Assembly (NCBI RefSeq): GCF_015140235.1
Contig: NZ_AP023321.1
Location: 186,001 to 250,000, forward strand
Length of the DNA: 64,000 bases
Origin: Solibaculum mannosilyticum
GTDB taxonomy: Bacteria > Bacillota > Clostridia > Oscillospirales > Acutalibacteraceae
Direction: 5' to 3'
Numbering within the stretch: position 1 is the stretch's first letter; the number at the start of each line of letters is the position of its first letter. Shown here one piece after another: positions 7,778-16,900 of the stretch. A program made the position numbers and the translations under genes. The notes beneath the pieces are model-generated. The model was not told where the DNA came from and did not search any database. It saw only the letters and a list, made by a program, of their open reading frames with translations.

Positions 7778-9463
7778 ATGAAAACGAAATTACTTACCGC
7801 CCTGGCAACCCTTGTAGAAGGATTTTTAGTCTTTTGGTTTTGGCTGCCGGCCATCAATCCCCGTTATCCCGGATTCTGGGGATTCCTGTTTTTGATGGTG
7901 GCGCTGGTGTTTGTCAACTACGCTATTTTGACCTATCTGCTGGATAAAAGGACGATTCATTTCAACGTCAAAGCCAACTACGCCAAGCCTGTTCTGATCG
8001 TGGTCGGCGTGGCGGCATTGGCCGTGGCGGGATGTGCCCTCAGCGGTATCCCGCTGTTTCGCGCAAACGACTATAAGGATCTTATCCAGAAGCAGGAAGG
8101 CAATTTTTCTGACGACATTGCAGAACTTAAGATGTCCCAGATCCCTGTGGTGGATAAGGACAGCGCCATGCGTCTGGGCAACCGGAAGATGGGCGAGATG
8201 ATCGACCTGGTATCCCAGTTTGAAGTGGCCGACGATTACACGCAGATCAATTACCAGGGACGTCCTATCCGCGTCACCCCCCTGGCTTACAGCGATCTTA
8301 TCAAGTGGTTCAACAACCAGAGTGCGGGAATCCCGGCCTACATCACCGTGGATATGGTTACCCAGGAGGCCGATCTCGTCCGGCTGGAACAGGGTATCAA
8401 ATATTCCCCCAGCGAGTACCTTTACCGCAATCTGGAACGGTATCTCCGGTTCCATTATCCCACCAAGATTTTTGACGACGCCGCCTTTGAGATCGATGAC
8501 AACGGAACCCCTTATTGGATCGCCCCGGTGATCAATTACCGTATCGGCGTGTGGGGCGGCCGGGACATCGGCGAAGTGGTGCTGTTAAACGCCTGTACCG
8601 GCGAATGCACCCTGTATCCGGTGGAAGAGGTGCCCCAGTGGGTGGATCAGGTGTACAATTCCGATATGATCATCGAACAGCTCGACTACAACGGCGCTTA
8701 TCAATCGGGCTACTGGAACTCTGTTTTTGGCCAGCGGGGCGTACTGCGCACCACAGAGGGATACAATTACATCGCCAGCAACGACGACGTTTATCTCTAT
8801 ACCGGCATCACCTCGGTCACCAGCGATCAGAGCAACACCGGATTCGTACTGGTCAATCTGCGCACCAAGGAGACCAAGTATTATGCAGTGCCCGGTGCCC
8901 AGGAGACTTCCGCCATGAGGTCGGCGGAAGGCAAGGTGCAAAACCTGAAATACACGTCTACTTTCCCAATCCTGCTCAATGTGGGAGATCGTCCGACCTA
9001 CTTTATGTCCCTCAAGGATGCGGCCGGACTGGTGAAGATGTACGCCTTTGTGGATGTGGAACGGTATCAGGTGGTGGCCACCGGCAGCACCATTGCGGAG
9101 GCCATGCATCAGTACAATGAACTGTTGGTACAAGAGGATCCCACAGCAGTGGTGTCCGAGGAGGCAAGCGGCAATGTGACGTCGGTACAATCGGTGGTCA
9201 TTGACGGCAACACCTCCTACTATTTTAAACTGAGCGGATCGGATGACGTGTATGTTGCCGCCATCCAGGTCAGCGATTCCCTGCCTTTCTTGAAGGAGGG
9301 GGATCAGGTCAAACTCAAGTACTCTCAGGATGATTCTGTCCGCCGCGTCCAGGAGCTCCTGGAGATCAATCATACGCAGGCATCCCAGCCCAGCACATCG
9401 GGATCCAGTGGGACGGCATCCAATGCCCAGCAGCAGGACGATCCTGCCGAAGCATCGCAATAA
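7778..9463 (+). CDS. Unrecognised membrane protein with large extracellular region
   Basis: The product is 561 residues. It has two N-terminal membrane segments (about residues 7-28 and 32-53), a third hydrophobic stretch at about 68-88, and then some 430 mostly soluble residues rich in Tyr, Asp and beta-strand patterns. It ends in a Ser/Gln/Ala-rich tail. Aromatic repeats such as YNYIASNDDVYLYTG suggest a beta-propeller or sandwich fold. I do not recognise the family. The start at 7778 is 5 bases after GGAGG; the adjacent ATG at 7775 is too close. A cupin gene follows after 36 bases, so the two are probably co-transcribed. Confidence 0.8.
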   Translation: MKTKLLTALATLVEGFLVFWFWLPAINPRYPGFWGFLFLMVALVFVNYAILTYLLDKRTIHFNVKANYAKPVLIVVGVAALAVAGCALSGIPLFRANDYKDLIQKQEGNFSDDIAELKMSQIPVVDKDSAMRLGNRKMGEMIDLVSQFEVADDYTQINYQGRPIRVTPLAYSDLIKWFNNQSAGIPAYITVDMVTQEADLVRLEQGIKYSPSEYLYRNLERYLRFHYPTKIFDDAAFEIDDNGTPYWIAPVINYRIGVWGGRDIGEVVLLNACTGECTLYPVEEVPQWVDQVYNSDMIIEQLDYNGAYQSGYWNSVFGQRGVLRTTEGYNYIASNDDVYLYTGITSVTSDQSNTGFVLVNLRTKETKYYAVPGAQETSAMRSAEGKVQNLKYTSTFPILLNVGDRPTYFMSLKDAAGLVKMYAFVDVERYQVVATGSTIAEAMHQYNELLVQEDPTAVVSEEASGNVTSVQSVVIDGNTSYYFKLSGSDDVYVAAIQVSDSLPFLKEGDQVKLKYSQDDSVRRVQELLEINHTQASQPSTSGSSGTASNAQQQDDPAEASQ

Positions 9464-9499
9464 TGGGCCATGCGCGTCACAAAGCAAATGGAGGTATGT

Positions 9500-9814
9500 A
9501 TGGATGGATTTATGACGCCGCCCAATCACCTAGATTTCAAGGCTAAGAAATTGTTTGACGGGATGGGGTCCATTTTAGACGGGTCGATTGCTTATGTGGG
9601 TATAAACGGGGGAGGGCCTACCACCCCACATACTCATGTGCACAGCCATTTGTTTATTGTGACGAAAGGCCAAGCCAAAATAGTGATGGATGGTAGGGAA
9701 GTCATTGTCAAAGAGAATGAGAGTTATTTTGTGGACGGTAAGATCCCCCATTCGGTTTGGAACAATGCTGCCACCGAAACGGTCATGATCGGCATTTCGG
9801 TATCGGCCAAATAG
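9500..9814 (+). CDS. Small cupin-domain protein
   Basis: This 104-residue protein is essentially one cupin barrel. The first metal motif is HTHVHSH, with Glu missing and Lys/Gly following, and the second is the conserved PHSVWN. Small cupins bind a divalent metal and act as dioxygenases, isomerases or ligand sensors; the substrate cannot be predicted here. The start at 9500 follows GGAGG by 5 bases; an ATG at 9470 has no ribosome site. It is the last gene before a strong terminator and probably shares the transcript of the preceding membrane protein. Confidence 0.85.
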   Translation: MDGFMTPPNHLDFKAKKLFDGMGSILDGSIAYVGINGGGPTTPHTHVHSHLFIVTKGQAKIVMDGREVIVKENESYFVDGKIPHSVWNNAATETVMIGISVSAK

Positions 9815-9821
9815 CATAAGC

Positions 9822-9856
9822 CGCCTGGCGACGGATGCCCGTTGCCAGGCGTTTTT
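9822..9856 (+). terminator. Terminator after the cupin gene
   Basis: CGCCTGGC (9822-9829) and GCCAGGCG (9844-9851) pair and are followed by TTTTT. Confidence 0.9.
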
Positions 9857-9943
9857 ATGTGGAGGGATAGGCAGAGTTTTTTTGTTCACCAAAATCACCA
9901 AGAAATGGGCCGGGATCCCCTGTGGGTTTTGCAGGGATGAGGT

Positions 9944-9972
9944 TTGCAAAATGCATAAAGGAATGGTATACT
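9944..9972 (+). promoter_or_regulatory. typA promoter
   Basis: TTGCAA (9944-9949), 17 bases ending in TGG, TATACT (9967-9972). This is a good vegetative promoter with an extended -10 element. Confidence 0.85.
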
Positions 9973-10055
9973 ATTTAGTTGAATCGAAGAAAGTCGAATT
10001 TTGAAGAATGCCCCTGGTACAGCCAGGGCGCCAGAGAGTGAAAAGGATGGTTCCC

Positions 10056-11873
10056 ATGCAAAGTCAGGAGAAAATCCGCAACGTCGCCATTATTGCCCAC
10101 GTCGATCACGGCAAGACCACATTGGTGGATCAGCTGCTCAAACAGAGCGGTATTTTCCGCACCAATGAAGCGGTGCAGGAACGAGTCATGGACTCGGGCG
10201 ATCTGGAGCGGGAACGCGGTATCACTATTTTGTCCAAGAATACCGCTGTGAAATACAAGGACATCAAGATCAACATTGTAGATACCCCCGGCCATGCTGA
10301 TTTCGGCGGCGAGGTAGAGCGCATCCTCATGATGGTGGACGGCGTATTGCTGCTGGTAGACGCCTTTGAAGGATGTATGCCTCAGACCCGTTTTGTGCTC
10401 AAGAAGGCGCTTGCCCTGGGCAAACGTCCTATTGTGGTGGTCAATAAGACCGACCGTCCCGGAGCGCGTCCGCTTGAAGTGGTGGACGAGGTCTTGGATC
10501 TGTTTATTGAGCTGGGCGCCGACGACGACCAGCTGGATTTCCCGGTGGTGTACGCCTCGGGCCGGTATGGGTATGCCTCCCTGGATCCGGAAAACCTGGG
10601 GGAGGATATGACCCCCCTGTTTGAAACCATTGTAAACCACGTCCCTGCCCCTCAGGGGGAACTGGATGCGCCCTTCCAGCTGCTGATTTCCAGCATCGAG
10701 GCCGACGATTATGTGGGCCGAATCGGCGTAGGACGTGTGGAGCGAGGCCGGGTCAGGATGGGACAATCGGCAGCTCTGTGCAAGCCGGACGGGACTCATA
10801 CTATGGTGAGGATTTCCCGCCTGTACCAGTACCAGGGTCTCAAACGGGTGGAAGAGGAATCGGCCGAACTGGGCGATATTGTGGCGGTATCGGGCGTCAC
10901 GGATCTGGGCATCGGCGAGACGCTGTGCGATCCCGAGCACATTGAACCCCTGCCTTTTGTACAGATCGATGAACCCACCATCTCCATGATGTTTATGGTC
11001 AACACCTCTCCCTTTGCGGGCAGAGAAGGAAAATATGTCACCTCCCGGAATATTCGGGACCGTCTCTTTAAAGAGATTGAAACCAATGTGGCCTTACGGG
11101 TCAAAGAGACAGAGTCTTCCGACACCTTTGAGGTATCGGGCCGAGGCGAACTGCATCTGTCCATTCTGATCGAGACCATGCGCCGGGAGAACTACGAATT
11201 TGCCGTGTCCCGTCCGAAGGTCATCTTTAAGGAGATAAACGGGAAACGCTGTGAACCTATTGAACATCTGATGATTGAAGTGCCAGAGCAGTATGTGGGC
11301 GCCGTCATGGAGAAGCTGGGCACCCGCCGGGCCGAGATGATCAATATGGGGACGCGGGAAACCGGCACCACCCATCTGGAGTTTAAGATTCCCGCACGGG
11401 GCCTGATGAGTTACCGGTCGGAATTTTTGTCCGACACAAACGGCAACGGCATCATGAACCATGTGTTTGACGGATATGAACCGTACAAAGGGGATATTAT
11501 ACAGCGCCAGCAGGGTTCCCTGGTCGCCCATGAGACCGGTGAAGCCACAGGCTATGGCCTTTGGAATGCCCAGGAGCGTGGGACCTTGTTTGTCGGACCG
11601 GGCACAGAGGTATACGAAGGTATGATTGTGGGACGTTCTCCCCGCAATGAAGACATTGTAGTAAATGTGTGCAAGAAAAAGCACGTCACCAACACCCGTG
11701 CCTCTGGTTCGGACGAAGCCCTCAAATTGACCCCTCCCACCATTCTCAGCCTGGAGCAGTCGCTGGAGTTTATCACCGACGACGAATTGGTGGAGGTCAC
11801 TCCCAAGAGCATCCGTATGCGCAAATCCATCTTAAGCAAGGAATTGCGCATGAAGAAGGCCGCAAAGAAGTAA
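10056..11873 (+). CDS. typA: Ribosome-associated translational GTPase TypA/BipA
   Basis: The 605-residue length is normal for TypA. The GTPase motifs are AHVDHGKTT (G1), [11 protein letters not shown] (G3) and NKTD (G4). They are followed by EF-G-like domains II, III and V and the TypA-specific C-terminal domain. TypA binds the ribosome and supports assembly and growth under stress or cold. The start at 10056 is chosen for AAAAGGA 8 bases upstream and because the mature family begins near [18 protein letters not shown]; in-frame starts at 10008 and 10047 are less likely. It is a monocistronic unit between its own promoter and terminator. Confidence 0.97.
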   Translation: MQSQEKIRNVAIIAHVDHGKTTLVDQLLKQSGIFRTNEAVQERVMDSGDLERERGITILSKNTAVKYKDIKINIVDTPGHADFGGEVERILMMVDGVLLLVDAFEGCMPQTRFVLKKALALGKRPIVVVNKTDRPGARPLEVVDEVLDLFIELGADDDQLDFPVVYASGRYGYASLDPENLGEDMTPLFETIVNHVPAPQGELDAPFQLLISSIEADDYVGRIGVGRVERGRVRMGQSAALCKPDGTHTMVRISRLYQYQGLKRVEEESAELGDIVAVSGVTDLGIGETLCDPEHIEPLPFVQIDEPTISMMFMVNTSPFAGREGKYVTSRNIRDRLFKEIETNVALRVKETESSDTFEVSGRGELHLSILIETMRRENYEFAVSRPKVIFKEINGKRCEPIEHLMIEVPEQYVGAVMEKLGTRRAEMINMGTRETGTTHLEFKIPARGLMSYRSEFLSDTNGNGIMNHVFDGYEPYKGDIIQRQQGSLVAHETGEATGYGLWNAQERGTLFVGPGTEVYEGMIVGRSPRNEDIVVNVCKKKHVTNTRASGSDEALKLTPPTILSLEQSLEFITDDELVEVTPKSIRMRKSILSKELRMKKAAKK

Positions 11874-11910
11874 GGGAATCCATTGGATGGATCGTCAATT
11901 AGGAAATCAA

Positions 11911-11944
11911 AAAGGCCGGAGCCCTAGGGCAACGGCCTTTTCGT
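11911..11944 (+). terminator. typA terminator
   Basis: AAAGGCCG (11911-11918) and CGGCCTTT (11933-11940) pair and are followed by TTCG. The stem is strong and the T-run short. Confidence 0.75.
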
Positions 11945-11970
11945 TATGAGAAAGGAGACGAAAAAGGAAA

Positions 11971-12441
11971 GTGGAAAATGTATTGGAAGCGCGTTGGATT
12001 CGGCCGGGCGGACAAGTGGACGATGCTTTGGCCATCCGTTTTGAAGTTTTTTGTGATGAACAAGGATACGGCCGGGATGAGGAAGTGGATTCGCTTGATG
12101 CATGCAGCTGGCATGTGGTATTGTACGACAAGGAAGGAATCCCGTCGGCGACCGGCCGGGTCATCGATGAGGGCAATGGGATTTTTTCCATCGGCCGGGT
12201 CTGTGTAGCAAAGAGACTGCGGGGGATGCAGGCCGGCCGGAAATTGATGGAACTCCTAATGGATAAGTGCTGGGATCTGGGAGCTGGAAGCATCCAGCTC
12301 AGCGCTCAGGTAAGGGCGCAGGGATTTTATGAGCGTTTGGGATTTGTGGCTGGCGGGGCGGTCTATATGGACGGCCATGTTCCACACATCCACATGACCC
12401 GGGCAAGGCCCATGGCCGATTCGCGCCCTGAGCGGGGATAA
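11971..12441 (+). CDS. GNAT-family acetyltransferase with repeat-encoded tail
   Basis: The 156-residue enzyme of the GCN5-related N-acetyltransferase fold resembles ElaA/YjcF-type proteins. It has FRFEVFCDEQGYG-like entry sequence (here IRFEVFCDEQGYG), IGRVCVAKRLRGMQAGRKLM forming the acetyl-CoA loop (about residues 70-90), and AQGFYERLGF near the end. The substrate is unknown. A GTG start at 11971 follows AAAGGAG at a longish distance. The last 15 or so residues (MTRARPMADS and beyond) are encoded by the first unit of a 69-bp tandem repeat, so the natural C-terminus may have been replaced. Confidence 0.85.
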   Translation: MENVLEARWIRPGGQVDDALAIRFEVFCDEQGYGRDEEVDSLDACSWHVVLYDKEGIPSATGRVIDEGNGIFSIGRVCVAKRLRGMQAGRKLMELLMDKCWDLGAGSIQLSAQVRAQGFYERLGFVAGGAVYMDGHVPHIHMTRARPMADSRPERG

Positions 12442-12536
12442 GGAAGAGGAAAGGTGTCCCGCGAGGCCCGGGCAAGGCCCATGGCCAATCCGCGCTCTGA
12501 GCGGGGGATAAGGAAAAAAAGAATATCCCACGAGGG
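12398..12536. repeat. Two tandem 69-bp repeat units
   Basis: Units start at 12398 and 12467 and share CCCGGGCAAGGCCCATGGCC, CTGAGCGGGG and GATAAGGAA. The first unit overlaps the 3' end of the acetyltransferase gene. They resemble the 96-bp units at 44658-45050, with shared blocks CGGGCAA, TCGCGCC, GGGATA and CCCGCGAGG. They are therefore probably one dispersed family. Confidence 0.75.
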
Positions 12537-12543
12537 AGAATAG

Positions 12544-12857
12544 TTATTTTGGACTACGGTTCCGACAGATGGTGTTTGCCAGGATCACTGTTATGACAGC
12601 CACTACTATAACGATAACACAAAAGATGCTTGCTACATGCTTTGTTACCGGTTCCCCAGTCAGACAGAAGATGATGAGAACCAAATCGATAATTCCCGTG
12701 CCTCCCCCATGACCCTACGAGGCCTTTTATAATTATACTTTTGCTTTTCCTCATCACTCATGATATTATAACACGCCATCAACCAACCGCCCTTTCCACT
12801 CCAAAAGACGACAGTTAAGATCGTAAAAAAGATCACAAAGATATATTCGACTCGCAT
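12544..12857 (-). pseudogene. DUF3784-like small membrane protein, frameshifted
   Basis: On the minus strand the first frame gives a membrane segment and then GKGGWLMACYNIMSDEEK and RRVMG, which fits the DUF3784 pattern of small Firmicute membrane proteins. At RRVMG the frame is lost in a run of five G (about 12708-12712) and stops soon after. One extra G restores a frame that reads GTGIIDLVLIIFCLTGEP and then a second long membrane helix, ending with TAA at 12544. The intact protein would be about 105 residues. This is either a real disruption or a homopolymer sequencing error. Start is ATG 12857, with AGGAG upstream. Confidence 0.7.
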
Positions 12858-13100
12858 TATCTTGTCCACTCCTCTATTTTTGCTGGCTCTATTATACTAT
12901 CACCAATCGATTTTTTAAATATAGCATTTATAAGAATGGGCGTTATCCGAATCGATAAAAAGAGGGATTGGTAATTTTTATAAAATTTTGATCAAAAAAT
13001 TTTATTCAGACGTTCACGCTTTGTTACATTATTTTTCACAATTGTATTTTATAATAAAGCCAGCAAGTAAAATACAACACATAAAGGAGATCATTAACCT

Positions 13101-13544
13101 GTGAGCAAAATCCAAAAAAGTCCTAGGGTGCTGGTCTGTGTCACCGACCAGTATTCCTGCGAGCGGCTCATCAAAGCTGGCAAGCAGTTGTCCGACTCCA
13201 TGGGTCTTCCCCTACAAGTGCTTAGCGTGCAGCCCGCAAGCAGCAGCGTCCAGGAACGAGGAAAAGCTCTGGATTACCTCTATCGTCTTGCCGCCAGGTA
13301 CGACGCGTCCATGACTATTTATTATCATAACGACAGCGCCCTTATGACGGCGGGACATATTAAAAAATACCGAGTCCGCCAAGTTGTGACCGGCATGCCC
13401 GGCCAGGTGGGAAGCGGTTTTGTGGAAGTGCTGCACACCCTTTGCCCGGAGGTGCCCATTACTCTTATCTCTCAAAATGGCGAGCAGTTCCATATTACGC
13501 CGGCGCCGGAAGAGGCTGCTGCTGTTCAGTTCGCCATGGCTTAA
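13101..13544 (+). CDS. UspA-like (KdpD C-terminal Usp type) protein
   Basis: The 147-residue cytosolic protein starts with the strand RVLVCVTDQYSCERLIKAGKQ and continues LPLQVLSVQP, which is the alpha/beta pattern of a universal stress protein domain as in the KdpD sensor. The nucleotide-binding glycine motif GxxGxGS is only partly present (GMPGQVGSG, about residues 98-106). A GTG start follows AAAGGAGA after 12 bases. TATAAT occurs at about 13051 without a clear -35. A terminator follows, so it is a single-gene unit. The role is unknown; a stress or nucleotide-binding function is inferred from fold. Confidence 0.7.
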   Translation: MSKIQKSPRVLVCVTDQYSCERLIKAGKQLSDSMGLPLQVLSVQPASSSVQERGKALDYLYRLAARYDASMTIYYHNDSALMTAGHIKKYRVRQVVTGMPGQVGSGFVEVLHTLCPEVPITLISQNGEQFHITPAPEEAAAVQFAMA

Positions 13545-13629
13545 AGACTGCATTGCCCGGCTCAAACGGTGACAAGATCGAAAAGAAGTCGGTGTCCACG
13601 TGCAGAACAATAGGAAAATGTGAAATCGA

Positions 13630-13667
13630 AAGTCTGTTGGATCCTAAGGGGTCCGGCAGACTTTTTT
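13630..13667 (+). terminator. Terminator of the UspA-like gene
   Basis: AAGTCTG (13630-13636) and CAGACTT (13657-13663), with inner GGATCC/GGGTCC pairing, are followed by TTTT. Confidence 0.85.
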
Positions 13668-13709
13668 ATGCGGAAAGAGAGTTTGATTTAAAATCGGATT
13701 TGTATTCGA

Positions 13710-13948
13710 AAACAAATGCAAATGGGAAGGAAATCCATCCTTTTTCCATTTGTTTTAAAAAGGAGGAATGAATGCCCAAAAAATCAAGCCGTTTGGATCA
13801 TATAGTATAATATTTTACAGGATATATAAAAATATTACAGATGCTTTTTTAATGAATTAGAGTTATAATGTAGACAATATGTGAAGAGTATCGGTTGGTG
13901 CAGCAACGGTTAGATCAAATTGGTCTGAAGGCTGAGCAACGGATACTC
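13710..13948 (+). promoter_or_regulatory. Structured leader region upstream of the PL8 lyase
   Basis: There are two hairpins and a short reading frame here. AAACAAATG (13710-13718) pairs with CATTTGTTT (13747-13755), and AAAAAGGAGG follows at once. ATG at 13772, 5 bases after that site, opens a 12-codon frame. TATAAT at 13863-13868 may be the lyase -10 element, with a poor -35. GAGTATCGGTTG (13886-13897) pairs with CAACGGATACTC (13937-13948) in the 5' leader. No T-run follows the second hairpin, so it is not a terminator. Function is unproven. Confidence 0.45.
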
Positions 13949-13981
13949 TTTGCCAAATAAAGAAAGAGGTGTATAACAGGG

Positions 13982-16900
13982 ATGAAAAGAAGATGGATTA
14001 GCATGATGACTGCTCTGGTCATGATGGTGTCCATGGTGCTGACTAGTCTTCCTGCAGTAGCGCAGGAGACCACGCCGGACGACTTCGATCAGATCCGCAC
14101 CAAATGGCAGCATATGGCCATGGGCGGCGATTACGATGAGAACGATCCCCGTATGCAGGTCCTGCTTCAGTCGATCAACGATGTAGCACAGGATTTGCTG
14201 GATCGTATCAACCCCGACCCTACTCCTGACTGGGGCGACAACGACTATCTTTGGACGGAGTACATGTTAGGCAAACGCAAGAGTGCCTATGACGACTCCA
14301 ACAACGTTCAGTTTTCCTACCGCAATCTGCGGAACATGGCCATTGCCTACCAGACCAAGGGCTGTGACCTGTATAAGAATGAAGAGCTGAAAAATGAGAT
14401 TTTCCGCGGTTTGGAATATCTCTATGAGTATCACTACTATCCCGCCATGTATGGCACAGGCGATCACAGCGGCCGTTACGGCAACTGGTTTACCTGGCAG
14501 GTGGGAGGTCCCATCTATTTGTCTGAAGCTACGCTGCTGATGTACGATGAGATGGATCTTGAAACCGTACAGAAGTACGCCACCATTGCCCGGGACGGTG
14601 CTAATACATACAGCGGCGGTTCGGGCGCCATCACCAACCCCAACGAAGGCGCCAATGGCCTGTGGCATAACCGTGTCCTGATGCTGACTGCCATCATGCT
14701 CAAGGACGGCGATATGATGCAGGATGTTTCCGATGCTGTTCCGTACTACATCCAGTACGTCAAGAGCGGCGACGGCTATTATCCCGACGGTACCTTTGCC
14801 TTCCACGGCAACTTCGTATACAACGGCGGCTATGGCAAGGAAGCATTTTCAGATATTTCCCACTTCTTCCTGCTGTTGAGCGATTCTCCCTGGGAGATCC
14901 CGCTGGACAAAGCAGAGGCTTTCTATCAGATCGTCCGCGACAGCTATGCTCCCCTGATGTACAAAGGCATCTTCATGGATATGGCCCGCGGCCGTGAATT
15001 GACCCGTACCGATACCACCGATGCTTACGCTGGTATCACCATGTCCCTGTCCTTCCTGATGACCAGCAAATTCGCTCCGGACGATGTGGCCCAGGAGTTT
15101 GAAGGCATGATCAAAAACTGGATGGACAATGACTTTGCCATTGAAACCATGCAGCATGGCGCTGGCGTTGCCTGGTACATGTTCCCGGTTTACAACCTGG
15201 CCGAGACTCTGCGCATCCTGGATGACGATTCCATCGAGAAGGTGGAACTGGATCAGCCCAGCCGTCAGTGGGGACGCGGCGCCCGTACCATCCATCATTC
15301 CGATGACTATAGTGCTGCTCTCTCCATGACGTCCAAGACCATCCGGTCTTATGAGCAGGGCGACAGCAACACCAAGGGCTGGTACACCGGCTGGGGCCAG
15401 CTCTACATCTACACCAACGACGTCGGCCAGTACAGCGGCCTGAGCAAGCCCACCATCGATTGGGAGCGTTTGCCCGGCGTCACTTCTGTGGCCACCATGC
15501 ATCCGAGTACCCAGTATAACGGTGCAGCCTTTGTCGGCGGCGCGACCCTGAACGGCTTGTACAGTGCCACCGGTATGCAGGTGCAGACCCAGAGTCCCAC
15601 CAGCCTGGAGGCTAAGAAGTCCTACTTCTTCTTTGACGATGAAGTAGTGGCCATAGGCTCCGACATCACCAGCAGCAATGCTAATACAATCGAAACCACT
15701 TTTGAAAACCGCCGCATCGAGGGCGACAATGCTCTGGTCATCGACGGTGAGAAGATGCCCAATGAACTCGGTTGGCAAGAGACCCTGGAGGATGTCAACT
15801 GGGCCTTCATGGAAGGCAATGTGGAAGGCTCCGACATCGGTATCTACTTCCCCGAGGGCACCACTCTGAATGCTAAGAGAGAAACCCGTACCGGAAAGTG
15901 GTCCAGCCTGGGTTCTTACAACCCCGATGAAACCGAATATTCGGCCAACTGGCTGACCCTGTGGCAGGATCACGGCTCCAAGCCGGAGAACGGTTCTTAT
16001 GAATACGTCCTGCTGCCCGGTATGACCCAGCAGCAAGTGGAATCCTATGCCAACAACAGCGATGTGGAAATCCTGCGCAATGACTCCGATGTCCACGCTG
16101 TATATAAGAAGAGCCTCAACATCTTGGCTGCAAACATGTGGAATGGCGGCAGTCTGGATGCCATGGGCACCAGTAACTTCCTCACTGTGGACAAGCCTGC
16201 CACTGTGATGGTTCAGGAGACCAACAAGGGTCTTGATATCTCCCTCACCGATTCCACCCAGCAGGCCGACACCGTAACCCTGGAAATCAACCGTGCAGCT
16301 TACGGCGTCTCCAGCAAGGACGAGAGAGTGAAGGTTATCCAGACTTCTCCTTCCATCATCCTGGAGATCGACACCAAAGATGCTATCGGCACCCCCATCG
16401 AAGCCAGCATCTCTTACACTCCTGTGGATGCTCCTGAAGCTACTGAGATCCTCTCCACTGAACTGGTGGACGATACGCTCAACCTGACCTTTAAGAATGC
16501 CGACCGTGCCGAGGGTTATATCCTGCAGTACGGCACTGAATCGGGTGTATACACCGAGTCCATCACCGTTACTTCCCCCAAGGCTTCCATCCAGGGCCTG
16601 GAACCTGACACCACCTACTACTTCGTGGTGAAGGCGTTTAACGACAGCGGTGAAAGCGCTCTTTCGGAAGAGAAGAGCTATACCATGGGCAATACCCGCC
16701 GCCTGGTGGACAACTTCGACGATATGTCCAAGATGGCCAGCTATTCCGACGGCTGGGCACTGGATCAAACCAATGCCGACACTTACTTTAACGGCGATAC
16801 TTCTCGTCTGAAGAGAAACGACGCCGACAAGACCAATCGTGCAGAAGAGATCGTATACTACACTCCCGATCCCGAAAACTTCGAGATTGTGGTTTATGAC

